From assembly GCA_023419315.1 (NCBI GenBank), contig JAEZYE010000032.1, positions 27,396 to 91,395 of the forward strand: DNA of 64,000 nt, given 5' to 3'. Shown piece by piece: positions 42,222 to 50,859 of the stretch. The translations under genes and the position numbers were made by a program. Each line of letters opens with the position of its first letter. Positions within the stretch are counted from its first letter, which is position 1. The DNA is from Pseudomonadota bacterium. GTDB lineage: Bacteria > Pseudomonadota > Gammaproteobacteria > Xanthomonadales > Xanthomonadaceae. The notes beneath the pieces were generated by a model. That model ran no database searches. It was not told the origin of the DNA and saw only the letters and a program-made list of their open reading frames with translations.

Positions 42222-42437
42222 ATGCCCAGCGTCAAAGTCCGCGAAAACGAGCCGTTTGAGTTTGCGCTCCGTCGCTTCAAGCGCACCTGCGAAAAGGCCG
42301 GCGTGCTGGCTGAAACCCGCAAGCGCGAGTTCTACGAGAAGCCGACCCAGGAACGCAAGCGCAAGGCCGCTGCAGCGGTGAAGCGCCAGCTGCGTCGCTC
42401 TTCGCGCGACGTCACCAAGCGCCAGCGCCTGTACTGA
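42222..42437 (+). CDS. rpsU: 30S ribosomal protein S21
   Basis: 71 residues, strongly basic, with the invariant opening [19 protein letters not shown] and [18 protein letters not shown]. It forms part of the 30S platform and helps initiation. First gene of the macromolecular-synthesis block; it has its own strong promoter and is followed by a terminator, so it can be made in excess over yqeY and dnaG. Confidence 0.98.
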
Positions 42438-42455
42438 GCGACGGCGCTTCACCAG

Positions 42456-42487
42456 AAGCCGGCACGCGCGAGCGTGGCCGGCTTTTT
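42456..42487 (+). terminator. terminator after rpsU
   Basis: Stem AAGCCGGC / GCCGGCTT extended inward by ACGC / GCGT with a one-base bulge, then five T. Fits attenuation between rpsU and the downstream genes known from this operon class. Confidence 0.8.
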
Positions 42488-42569
42488 GTGTTTCTGGATT
42501 CCCCGAAATCGTCGCGTCGTGACGGTTTCCATCTAAGTGTTTCATCTTGCAACGGACTGGAGAATTCCC

Positions 42570-43016
42570 ATGACCCTGAAGCAGCAGCTCACCGATGACA
42601 TGAAGGCCGCGATGAAGGCCGGCGACAAGGACACCCTGGGTGTGGTCCGCCTGATCAACGCGGCGATCAAGCAGCGTGAAGTGGACGAGCGGGTCGAACT
42701 GGACGATGCCGCCGTGCTGGCCGTGCTGGAGAAAATGGTCAAGCAGCGCAAGGACTCGGTGACCCAGTACGAGGCCGCGAATCGTGAAGATCTGGCCGCC
42801 GTCGAGCGCGCCGAAATCGTGGTCATCGAACGCTACCTGCCGGCCAAGCTCGGCGAAGCGGAGATCCTCGCGGCCATCGATGCCGCCATCGCCGAAACCG
42901 GGGCAAGCGGTCCTGCGGACATGGGCAAGTTGATGGGCGTGCTGAAGCCGCGCCTGGCCGGCCAGGCCGACATGGGCCAGGTGTCGGCATTGATCAAGAA
43001 AAAGTTTGCCGGATGA
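42570..43016 (+). CDS. yqeY: GatB/YqeY domain protein
   Basis: 148 residues. A YqeY fold, the domain that in GatB binds the tRNA D-loop. Motifs are MTLKQQLTDDMKAAMKAGDK, VVRLINAAIKQ, YLPAKLGEAEI and MGKLMGVLKPRLAGQADMG. Free YqeY proteins are common between rpsU and dnaG; function beyond presumed tRNA contact is not established. ATG 42570 follows CTGGAGAATT. The longer frame start at 42537 has no RBS. Confidence 0.93.
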   Translation: MTLKQQLTDDMKAAMKAGDKDTLGVVRLINAAIKQREVDERVELDDAAVLAVLEKMVKQRKDSVTQYEAANREDLAAVERAEIVVIERYLPAKLGEAEILAAIDAAIAETGASGPADMGKLMGVLKPRLAGQADMGQVSALIKKKFAG

Positions 43017-43088
43017 TGCCGGCGGGGTGCGTCCTCGAGGCGCACCCTCGTTCCGATGTCCGTTCCGCATGGTCTGCCGAGGTCATCC

Positions 43089-43598
43089 ATGAGTGAGAGT
43101 CCGCGCAGCGAGAACCCCATTCGGTTGCGGCCGGCGCAACGTGCCGACATCCCGCAGATCCTCGCCTTCATCGGCGAACTCGCCGTCTACGAGAAGCTGG
43201 CCCATGAAGCCGTGGCCACGGCGGCGCAGCTGGAGGAACATCTGTTCGGCGCGCGTCCGGCCGCCGAAGTGGTGATGGCCGAGGTCGGAAACGAGCCTGC
43301 CGGCTTCGCGTTGTTCTTCATCAATTTCTCGACGTTCCTCGGACAGCCCGGCCTGTATCTGGAAGACCTGTTCGTGCGGCCCGCGTTTCGCGGCCTGGGC
43401 GTTGGCCGGAAACTCATGGTCCATCTGGCCGCGCTGGCCGTTGAACGCGGATACGGGCGCTTCGAGTGGTCCGTGCTCGACTGGAACGAACCGGCCATCG
43501 GCTTCTATCGTAGCCTGGGCGCCGTTGCGCAGGACGAATGGACGGTGCAGCGGCTGACCGGCGAAGCACTGCAGCGACTGGCCGCTTCGGGCGCCTGA
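43089..43598 (+). CDS. GNAT family N-acetyltransferase
   Basis: About 169 residues of the GNAT fold with IRLRPAQRADIPQIL, LYLEDLFVRP and the acetyl-CoA loop AFRGLGVGRKLM, then WSVLDWNEPAIGFYRSLGA. It resembles the diamine/spermidine (SAT)-like and thialysine acetyltransferase group. The substrate is not readable. Lies between yqeY and the YihY gene on the same strand. ATG 43089 (after CGAGGTC) or 43056 may start it. Confidence 0.85.
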   Translation: MSESPRSENPIRLRPAQRADIPQILAFIGELAVYEKLAHEAVATAAQLEEHLFGARPAAEVVMAEVGNEPAGFALFFINFSTFLGQPGLYLEDLFVRPAFRGLGVGRKLMVHLAALAVERGYGRFEWSVLDWNEPAIGFYRSLGAVAQDEWTVQRLTGEALQRLAASGA

Positions 43599-43665
43599 TT
43601 CCACTATCACGGCGCCATGACGGCGCGCTGGCAATGCTGGGACGCACTGAACGTTCCCGCAGAGA

Positions 43666-44598
43666 ATGCCGCAAAGCGTGCGAGACACCCTGCTGAAATT
43701 CACCCGGCGCCTGCAGCGCAGCCTGCCCGTGGCGCTGGTGCAGCGCTTCATCGAAGTCGATGTGATGGCGCAGGCCGCTTCACTCGCCTTCTATGCGCTG
43801 TTGTCGCTGGCGCCCCTGCTGGTGCTGTTGCTGTGGCTCACCACCGCCTTGTATCCGAGCGCACAGGAAGCGTTGATCCGCCAGATTGGCGAACTCGCCG
43901 GCCGTGAAGCGGCCGACATCGCACAGACCGTCATCCGCAACGCGCGCAACCGGCCGTCGGTGGGCTCGCTGGCCGGCTGGTGGAGCACCGCGCTGCTGTT
44001 CATCGGCGCCACCGCCGTTTTCAGCCAGTTGCAGGCCGCGCTGAACATGATCTTCCGCACCGACGCCGAGCGCCTCAGCGGCATCGGCGTCTGGCTGCGC
44101 AAGCGCATCTTCTCGTTCGGCGTGGTGCTGGCGCTGGGGTTCCTGCTGCTGGTGTCGATGACGATGAACACCGCGCTGCAGGTCGTGTTCGCACGCGCGC
44201 CATCGGCACTGCCCGCCATCGGCAACACCGCTTCGATGGCGTTGTACGTGCTTGCCTTCGCCCTGCTCTACCACTACCTGCCGGACCGGCGCGTGGTGTG
44301 GCGCCAGGCCTTCCTCGGCGGTACGTTGACGGCCGCATTGTTCGTCGCGGGCCGCTGGCTGATTGGCCTGTATCTGGCGGAGGCCGCGCCGGGAAGCGCC
44401 TACGGGTCGATGGGGGCGCTGGTGATTCTGCTGGTCTGGATGTACTACGCGACCATTGTCTTCCTCGTTGGCGCCCTGCTCACCGCCGTCATAGACGAAC
44501 GCTGGCAAAGCCTGCGCAAGCGACGTGCCGAAGCCCGGCGTCTCCGGACGCAATCGCACGGAGAAGCCGTCCGCCCTGACGCACCCGGGCAGCCATGA
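43666..44598 (+). CDS. YihY/BrkB family inner membrane protein
   Basis: 310 residues with about six TM helices; the family pattern SLAFYALLSLAPLLVLLL and the late SAYGSMGALVILLVWMYYATIVFLVGALL are clear. Formerly annotated as RNase BN in error. Function is unknown; some homologues affect serum resistance. A charged cytoplasmic tail ends the protein. Stop lies 15 bases before dnaG, so readthrough into the primase gene is likely. Confidence 0.88.
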   Translation: MPQSVRDTLLKFTRRLQRSLPVALVQRFIEVDVMAQAASLAFYALLSLAPLLVLLLWLTTALYPSAQEALIRQIGELAGREAADIAQTVIRNARNRPSVGSLAGWWSTALLFIGATAVFSQLQAALNMIFRTDAERLSGIGVWLRKRIFSFGVVLALGFLLLVSMTMNTALQVVFARAPSALPAIGNTASMALYVLAFALLYHYLPDRRVVWRQAFLGGTLTAALFVAGRWLIGLYLAEAAPGSAYGSMGALVILLVWMYYATIVFLVGALLTAVIDERWQSLRKRRAEARRLRTQSHGEAVRPDAPGQP

Positions 44599-44613
44599 AA
44601 TACTAGCGGGCCC

Positions 44614-46347
44614 ATGGCCCGCATCCCCGACGCCTTCATCGACGAACTGCTCGCCCGGACGGATATCGTCGAGGTGATCAGCGCGCGCGTCCCGTTGAAG
44701 CGCCAGGGCAAGGAATACTCGGCCTGCTGCCCGTTTCACGACGAGCGCTCGCCTTCGTTCACGGTGTCGCCGACCAAGCAGTTCTACCACTGCTTCGGCT
44801 GCGGCGCGCACGGCACCGCGCTGTCATTCCTGATCAACTACGACCGTCTCGAGTTCCTCGACGCCGTCGAAGAACTGGCGCGTCGCAACGGCATGGACGT
44901 GCCGCGCGAAACCCAGCAGCGCAACCAGAACAACGACACCCGGGATCTGTTCAGTGCACTGGAAGCGGCTGCGCGGTTCTTCCAGCGCCAGCTCGACGGC
45001 AGCGAAAAAGCACGCACCTATCTCGATGGCCGCGGCGTCGATGCCGCCACGCGATCGCAGTTCCTCATCGGCTATGCGCCCGATGGCTATTCCGCGTTGA
45101 AGGATGCCCTGGGCACCGACGAACGGCGGATGAAACTGCTGGAACGAGCCGGCCTCTTTTCGAAGAACGATCGCGGGCATGTCTACGACAAGTTCCGTGA
45201 TCGCGTGATGTTTCCCATCCACGATCGCCGTGGCCGCGTCATCGCCTTCGGCGGCCGCGTGCTGCAGAAGGACGACGGACCGAAGTACCTCAACTCGCCG
45301 GAAACCGCGCTGTTCCACAAGGGACGCGAACTCTACGGCTTGTGGCAGGTGCGCCAGGCGAACCAGAAGATCGCGCGCCTGATCGTGGTCGAGGGCTACA
45401 TGGATGTCGTGTCGCTGTTCCAGTTCGGAGTGAAGGAGGCCGTCGCCACGCTCGGCACCGCCACCACGCCGGACCATGCCGAACTGCTGTTCCGCAATGC
45501 CCCGGATGTCTACTTCTGCTTCGACGGCGATGCGGCCGGGCAACGTGCCGCCTGGCGCGCGCTGGAGTCGGTGCTGCCGCGCATGAAGGATGGCCGGCAG
45601 GCGTTCTTCCTGTTCCTGCCCGACGGCGAGGATCCCGACACCATCGTTCGCCAGGAAGGCGCGGCCGGTTTCGACGCACGCCTGCAACAGGCGATGCCGT
45701 TGTCGGAGTTCTTCTTCCAGGAACTCGGCAAGGACATCAAGCTCGCCACGCTGGATGGCAGGGCGCGGTTGGCGGAACGCGCACGGCCGATGCTTGCGCA
45801 GATTCCCGAGGGCGCCTTTGGCGATCTGATGCGCCAGCGTCTCGGCGAGATCACCGGACTGGGCACCACGCAGGCTGCGGCTCCGCCCGCGGCTGCGCCA
45901 TCGCGCCGATCCGCGCCGCGCATGGCCTCGAATGCGGCGAAGCCGAGCCTGGTGCGCAGCGCGATCGTGCGCTTGCTGCACAAGCCTTCGATGGCGCTTT
46001 CCATCGAAGCGCCTTATGTGTTCAACGGCCTGCGCCAGCCCGGCGTGGAGCTGCTGTCGGAACTGCTCGACATCGTCCATCAACGCCCCGACATCACCAC
46101 CGGGGTACTGCTGGAACATTTTGCCGAACGCGAGGAACTCGCCGCGCTGCAGAAACTCGCCATGCAGGAGCTGCCCGGCGATGAAGACAGCTGGCGAACC
46201 GAACTGCTCGATGCGGTGCACCAGATGGAAAGGCAGCTGCTTCAGCAACGTCTTGACGAGCTTCAGGAAAAGCAGCGCAGTATCGGCCTGGACGAGGCCG
46301 ACAAGTACGAACTGCGCGCGCTGTTGCAGGCGCGCGCTTCCCGTTGA
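44614..46347 (+). CDS. dnaG: DNA primase
   Basis: 577 residues. It makes RNA primers at the replication fork. The N-terminal zinc ribbon runs from CPFH at 39-42 to CFGC at 60-63; the catalytic TOPRIM core carries the conserved Glu in VVEGYMDVVSL, GTATTPDHAELL and FCFDGDAAGQRAAWRA. The C-terminal helicase-binding domain follows a Pro/Ala linker. The rpsU-yqeY-dnaG order is the macromolecular-synthesis block, but rpoD does not follow here. Confidence 0.97.
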   Translation: MARIPDAFIDELLARTDIVEVISARVPLKRQGKEYSACCPFHDERSPSFTVSPTKQFYHCFGCGAHGTALSFLINYDRLEFLDAVEELARRNGMDVPRETQQRNQNNDTRDLFSALEAAARFFQRQLDGSEKARTYLDGRGVDAATRSQFLIGYAPDGYSALKDALGTDERRMKLLERAGLFSKNDRGHVYDKFRDRVMFPIHDRRGRVIAFGGRVLQKDDGPKYLNSPETALFHKGRELYGLWQVRQANQKIARLIVVEGYMDVVSLFQFGVKEAVATLGTATTPDHAELLFRNAPDVYFCFDGDAAGQRAAWRALESVLPRMKDGRQAFFLFLPDGEDPDTIVRQEGAAGFDARLQQAMPLSEFFFQELGKDIKLATLDGRARLAERARPMLAQIPEGAFGDLMRQRLGEITGLGTTQAAAPPAAAPSRRSAPRMASNAAKPSLVRSAIVRLLHKPSMALSIEAPYVFNGLRQPGVELLSELLDIVHQRPDITTGVLLEHFAEREELAALQKLAMQELPGDEDSWRTELLDAVHQMERQLLQQRLDELQEKQRSIGLDEADKYELRALLQARASR

Positions 46348-46357
46348 GGAGAGGATG

Positions 46358-46849
46358 ATGAAACACATCAAGACCTGGCATCGTGTATTCGCTTTCGTGC
46401 TGTCGTGCGGCATCGGGGTCGCGGCGACAGCCGGTGAATTCCCGCAGCCGCGACCGGGGCTGCATACCGGTGGCCAGCCCAGCGAACAGGATCTGCAGGC
46501 GTTCGCCGCGCAGGGCGTGCGCACGGTGATCGATTTGCGCCCGGACAGCGAATCGCGCGGCTATGAAGAAGAAGCCGCGGTGAAAGCGAACGGCATGCGG
46601 TATCGCCAGTTGCCGATCTCCGGTGCGGAGGATCTGACGCCGGCCAATGCGACGGCGTTGAAGCAGTTGCTCGCCGAGAGCGAAGGTCCTGTCCTGCTCC
46701 ATTGCGCATCCGGCAACCGCGTCGGTGCGTTGCTGGCCTTGATGGCGCAGCAGGAAGAAGGCGCCAGCCGCGAGGCCGCCCTCGAACTGGGCCGCAAGTC
46801 CGGCCTGAAATCGCTGGAACCCGCAGTGGAAGCGCGACTCAAGCCCTGA
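46358..46849 (+). CDS. secreted tyrosine-phosphatase-like protein (DUF442/BLH-like)
   Basis: 163 residues with a signal peptide (VFAFVLSCGIGVAATAG). The core has PGLHTGGQPSEQDLQAFAAQGV, TVIDLRPDSE and the P-loop LLHCASGNRVGAL. The loop is CxxGxR with four residues between Cys and Arg, as in the DUF442/beta-lactamase-hydrolase-like group, not C-x5-R of classic tyrosine phosphatases. An Asp from the DLRPD region might serve as general acid. RBS GAGGAGAGGA; ATG 46355 also possible. It follows dnaG by 10 bases, where rpoD is usual. Activity and export are inferred. Confidence 0.78.
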   Translation: MKHIKTWHRVFAFVLSCGIGVAATAGEFPQPRPGLHTGGQPSEQDLQAFAAQGVRTVIDLRPDSESRGYEEEAAVKANGMRYRQLPISGAEDLTPANATALKQLLAESEGPVLLHCASGNRVGALLALMAQQEEGASREAALELGRKSGLKSLEPAVEARLKP

Positions 46850-46936
46850 GTTCGCGCCCCCCCGCGGATGGCGGGCTCATTCCAATCGGGCTGCACTCGG
46901 TTACTCTCCGGCGCTGGACATCCGGGGAGTAATCGC

Positions 46937-48916
46937 ATGACGCCACGTTCTGCCTGGCCCCTGTGGCTGGCCTTCGCCCTCGCCGTTTCGCCCGCGTTCG
47001 CCCAGGAGAGCAAGACACCTGCGCGCGAACAGATCGGCAATCGCACGACCGAGAACGTCCCGGCGATTCCCACCGAACTCGTCGAACGGCTCAACCGTTA
47101 CCAGAACACGCGCGGCGCCGGTTTCGCCGGCTGGACACGCGAAGGTTGCGTGCTGGTCAGCACGCGCTTCGCCGAAACCAGCCAGGCCCATCGCGTCTGC
47201 CAGCCACTTGGCATGCGCGAACAGCTGACCTTCTATCCCGAGCCGATCAAAAACCTCACCGCTGCACCGGCAGCTGCAGCCCGTGACGGCTTCGTGTTCG
47301 GCAAGGACATCGGCGGCAACGAGTTCTGGCAGCTGCACTGGTTCGACATGGAGACGCGTGAGGCCAGCCTGCTCACCGACGGCAAAGCCCGCAACCAGGG
47401 GCCGCTGTTCTCGCGCGACGGCAAGTGGTTTGCATGGAGCAGCACAGCGCGCAATGGCAAGGACACCGACGTCTGGATCATGGATCTCGCCACCCGCGCG
47501 TCGCGTCCCCTGGTGACCGCAGGCGGCCAGTGGAGCGCGATGGATTTCTCGCCCGACGGCCGCACGCTGCTGGTCCGCCAGTACGTGTCCGTCAACGAGT
47601 CGTACCCGGGCGAAGTCGATATCGCCAGCGGCAAGCTCACACGCTTTCCGGTCGATGGCGGCAAGGCCGCGTTCGGTGAATTCCGTTACGTCGATGGCGG
47701 CAAGAGTGTGCTGTTCGTCTCCGACGAAGCCGTGGATGGCAAGCCGCAGGAATTCCGCACCCTGCGCCATCACGATCCCGCCAGCGGCAGGCCCAGGTTG
47801 ATCAGCGCGCAGGTTCCATGGGACGTCGATGCGGTGGAAGTGTCGGACGACGGCCGCCGCTTCGCTTACGTCAGCAACGAGGACGGCATCGATCGCCTGC
47901 ACGTGCTCGACTGGCCGTCGCTTCGCGAAGTGGCGCTACCCGAGCTGCCTGTGGGCGTGATCGGTGGGCTCGGCTTCTCGCCGGATGGCAAGCGGCTTGC
48001 GCTGAGCCTGCTGACGGCCACCTCGCCCAGCGACGTACACGTCGTCGATCTGGAGCAGCGAACGCTGACGCGCTGGACGCGCAGTGAAGTCGGCGGTCTG
48101 GATCCGGCGCATTTCGTGGCACCGGAGCTGATCCGCTTCCCCACGTTCGACCGCGTGGAAGGCAAACCGCGCACCATTCCGGCGTTCCTGTACAAACCCG
48201 CAAAGCCCGCGGCGGGCGGCCGCTTCCCGGTCGTCATCGATATCCATGGCGGTCCGGAAGGCCAGTCGTTGCCCACGTTCAACGCCACCACGCAGTACCT
48301 GATCAATGAGCTGGGCATCGCGGTGATCGTGCCCAACGTGCGTGGCTCCACCGGCTACGGCAAGACCTACGTGCAACTGGACAACGGATTCCAGCGCGAG
48401 GATTCGGTCAAGGACATCGGCGCGCTGCTCGACTGGATCGCTACCCAGCCTGATCTGGACGCCACGCGCGTCGGCGTCTACGGCGGCAGCTATGGCGGCT
48501 ACATGGTGCTGGCCTCGCTCATGCACTACAGCGATCGCATCCGTGCAGGCATTGATATTGTCGGCATCTCGCATTTCGGCACGTTCCTGAAGAACACGGA
48601 AAACTATCGACGCGATCTGCGCCGTGCCGAGTACGGTGACGAGCGCGACCCCGCGATGTCCGCGCACTTCGAGAAGATCTCGCCGCTCAATCATGCCAAC
48701 CGGATTACCTCGCCCCTGTTCGTCGCGCAGGGCCGCAACGATCCGCGCGTGCCGCACACCGAGGCCGAACAGATCGTCAAAGCCGTGCGCAGCAACGGGC
48801 AACCGGTGTGGTACCTGGAATTCTCCGACGAAGGCCATGGCTTCCAGAAGAAGTCCAACAGCGACTACTTCGGCGCGGCATCCATGTTGTTCTGGCAGCG
48901 CTATCTGCTGGATTGA
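46937..48916 (+). CDS. S9 family prolyl oligopeptidase-like serine peptidase
   Basis: 659 residues. Signal peptide (LAFALAVSPAFA), then a beta-propeller with repeats such as SRDGKWFAWSS and SPDGRTLLVRQ, and a C-terminal alpha/beta-hydrolase domain (VVIDIHGGPEGQS). The triad is Ser518 in GGSYGGY, Asp602 in NDPRVPH and His634 in DEGHGF. S9 enzymes cleave short peptides, often after proline or as dipeptidyl/acylaminoacyl peptidases; specificity is unclear. Exported, so probably periplasmic nutrient peptide degradation. ATG 46937 follows GGGGAGTAATCGC, and a terminator follows the gene. Confidence 0.92.
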   Translation: MTPRSAWPLWLAFALAVSPAFAQESKTPAREQIGNRTTENVPAIPTELVERLNRYQNTRGAGFAGWTREGCVLVSTRFAETSQAHRVCQPLGMREQLTFYPEPIKNLTAAPAAAARDGFVFGKDIGGNEFWQLHWFDMETREASLLTDGKARNQGPLFSRDGKWFAWSSTARNGKDTDVWIMDLATRASRPLVTAGGQWSAMDFSPDGRTLLVRQYVSVNESYPGEVDIASGKLTRFPVDGGKAAFGEFRYVDGGKSVLFVSDEAVDGKPQEFRTLRHHDPASGRPRLISAQVPWDVDAVEVSDDGRRFAYVSNEDGIDRLHVLDWPSLREVALPELPVGVIGGLGFSPDGKRLALSLLTATSPSDVHVVDLEQRTLTRWTRSEVGGLDPAHFVAPELIRFPTFDRVEGKPRTIPAFLYKPAKPAAGGRFPVVIDIHGGPEGQSLPTFNATTQYLINELGIAVIVPNVRGSTGYGKTYVQLDNGFQREDSVKDIGALLDWIATQPDLDATRVGVYGGSYGGYMVLASLMHYSDRIRAGIDIVGISHFGTFLKNTENYRRDLRRAEYGDERDPAMSAHFEKISPLNHANRITSPLFVAQGRNDPRVPHTEAEQIVKAVRSNGQPVWYLEFSDEGHGFQKKSNSDYFGAASMLFWQRYLLD

Positions 48917-48940
48917 GAAGCGAGCGCGCAGGCATGACAC

Positions 48941-48963
48941 AAAGCCCGCTTCGGCGGGCTTTC
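48941..48963 (+). terminator. intrinsic terminator after the S9 peptidase
   Basis: Perfect stem AAAGCCCGC / GCGGGCTTT with a stable TTCG tetraloop. The T-tract is short, so strength on the plus strand is moderate. Confidence 0.75.
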
Positions 48964-49100
48964 CGTTTCTGCGGCGCCTGCACGCCACCGGTGCGGATTG
49001 ACCTCGATCAATGCCGCATCGTCTGGCCAATCCAATCATGGTTGTACAGGCCCGGCTCGCGGGAGGCAGGCCTGCCGACCCGACCCCGCCGGTGAACGCC

Positions 49101-49967
49101 ATGACCGAACGCGAAACATTTTCCCTGATCGAAGCCGGCGGCACCGCCGTAAACGACGCCGATGCGCCGGACGAGCTTTCCTTTGATCAACCGATCACCT
49201 CGCGCATGTCGCGCGCACGTTACGAGCGCGAGAAGCGCCAGCTGCAGATCGAACTGCTCAAACTGCAGGCCTGGGTGAAGGAAACCGGACAGCGTGTGGT
49301 GATCCTGTTCGAAGGACGCGATGCGGCCGGCAAGGGCGGTGCGATCAAGCGCTTCATGGAGCACCTCAATCCACGTGGCGCACGCGTGGTGGCGCTGGAG
49401 AAGCCAACCGACATCGAACGCGCGCAGTGGTATTTCCAGCGCTATATCGAGCATCTGCCGACCGCCGGCGAAATCGTCCTGTTCGACCGCTCCTGGTACA
49501 ACCGTGCGGGCGTCGAGCGGGTAATGGGGTTCTGCACGACCGAGGAATACATGGAGTTCATGCATCAATGCCCGAACTTCGAACGCATGCTGGTGCGCAG
49601 CGGCATCCACCTGTTCAAGTTCTGGTTCTCGGTGACACGCGACGAGCAGCGCCGCCGTTTCCGCCAGCGTCGCAAGGATCCGCTCAAACAGTGGAAATTG
49701 TCACCGGTCGATCTTGCCTCGCTGGACAAGTGGCCCGAGTACACGCGCGCCAAGGAAGCGATGTTCGTCAGTACCGACACGGCGGAAGCGCCCTGGTGGG
49801 TGATCCGCTCCGACGACAAGAAGCGCGCGCGCATCAATGCCATGCGGCTGGTGCTCAACCACTTCCATTACACGGCGAAGAATGCGCGCGTGGTCGGCAA
49901 GCCCGATCCGTTCATCGTCGGGCCGGCCTCGCATGTCTACGAAGATGGCGAGAAGCTGCTGCCCTGA
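49101..49967 (+). CDS. ppk2: polyphosphate kinase 2
   Basis: 288 residues. Transfers phosphate between polyphosphate and nucleotides. Walker A-like EGRDAAGKGG at 71-80, Walker B region DRSWYNRAGVE at 129-139, and a lid helix with RRRFRQRRKDPLKQWKLSP. Single-domain PPK2 of this length usually phosphorylates NDP or NMP; class cannot be fixed by eye. The upstream in-frame ATG 49011 lacks support; 49101 gives the family N-terminus. Monocistronic, convergent with the ctaB end. Confidence 0.94.
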   Translation: MTERETFSLIEAGGTAVNDADAPDELSFDQPITSRMSRARYEREKRQLQIELLKLQAWVKETGQRVVILFEGRDAAGKGGAIKRFMEHLNPRGARVVALEKPTDIERAQWYFQRYIEHLPTAGEIVLFDRSWYNRAGVERVMGFCTTEEYMEFMHQCPNFERMLVRSGIHLFKFWFSVTRDEQRRRFRQRRKDPLKQWKLSPVDLASLDKWPEYTRAKEAMFVSTDTAEAPWWVIRSDDKKRARINAMRLVLNHFHYTAKNARVVGKPDPFIVGPASHVYEDGEKLLP

Positions 49968-49977
49968 TTGACTGCCG

Positions 49978-50859
49978 TTACAGCCAGTGGTCGATCAGCA
50001 GGAACGCGAACATCGCCATCAGGTACACGATGGAGTAGTTGAAGACCCGCATGGAGAAGAATTCATCCGGCGGGTCCAGCAGGCGCCATGCGTAGTACAG
50101 GAACACCAGCCCCAGCACCAGCGCGCCGCCCAGGTAGAAGAAGCCGCTCATGCCGAAGACGACCGGCAGCACGCTGACCTCGACCAGCAGCACCGTGTAG
50201 AACAGGATCTGCCAGCGTGTGTAGGTCACGCCATGCGTGACCGGCAGCATCGGCACCAGCGCGCGTGCGTAGTCGTCGCGGCGGAAGATCGCCAGCGCCC
50301 AGAAATGCGGCGGCGTCCACACGAAGATGATGAGCACGAGCAGCAGCGCGTGCGCCCAGTCCCATTCGCCGCGCATGCCGGTCATCGTCGCCCAGCCCAG
50401 CAACGGCGGCGCAGCGCCGGCCACACCGCCGATGACGATGTTCTGCGGCGTCGCACGTTTCAGGAACACGGTGTAGATCACGGCGTAACCAATCAGCGAT
50501 GCGAACGTCAGCAGCGCGGTGATGACGTTGACCCAGACCACCAGCACCAGCATCGACAACACGGCCAGCAACAGCGCAAACGTCAACGCTTGCCATGGCT
50601 TCAACTCGCCGACGACCAACGGCCGCCACGAAGTGCGCGCCATCTTGGCGTCGATGCGTGCGTCCAGCAGCTGGTTGATCGCCGCGGCGCTGGACGCGGC
50701 GAGCCAGATGCCGAGAAACCCGAGCGCTCCGCGCTTGAGTTCGGTCAAGTCCGGCAACCCGTCAATGGCCAGGAACATGCCGACGATCGCGGTGAACACG
50801 ATCAACGCGACGACGCGCGGCTTGGTGAGGGCCCAGTATTGGCGCAGCGCGATGTTCAT
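49978..50859 (-). CDS. ctaB: protoheme IX farnesyltransferase (heme O synthase)
   Basis: 293 residues with about nine TM helices of the UbiA fold. First Asp-rich motif NQLLDARIDAKMART, second motif region YTVFLKRATPQNIVIGG, and the loop DYARALVPMLPVTHG. It farnesylates heme B to heme O, the substrate of CtaA. The start overlaps the ctaA stop by 4 bases. Also named cyoE. Last gene of the assembly half of the oxidase locus. Confidence 0.95.
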   Translation of the reverse strand: MNIALRQYWALTKPRVVALIVFTAIVGMFLAIDGLPDLTELKRGALGFLGIWLAASSAAAINQLLDARIDAKMARTSWRPLVVGELKPWQALTFALLLAVLSMLVLVVWVNVITALLTFASLIGYAVIYTVFLKRATPQNIVIGGVAGAAPPLLGWATMTGMRGEWDWAHALLLVLIIFVWTPPHFWALAIFRRDDYARALVPMLPVTHGVTYTRWQILFYTVLLVEVSVLPVVFGMSGFFYLGGALVLGLVFLYYAWRLLDPPDEFFSMRVFNYSIVYLMAMFAFLLIDHWL

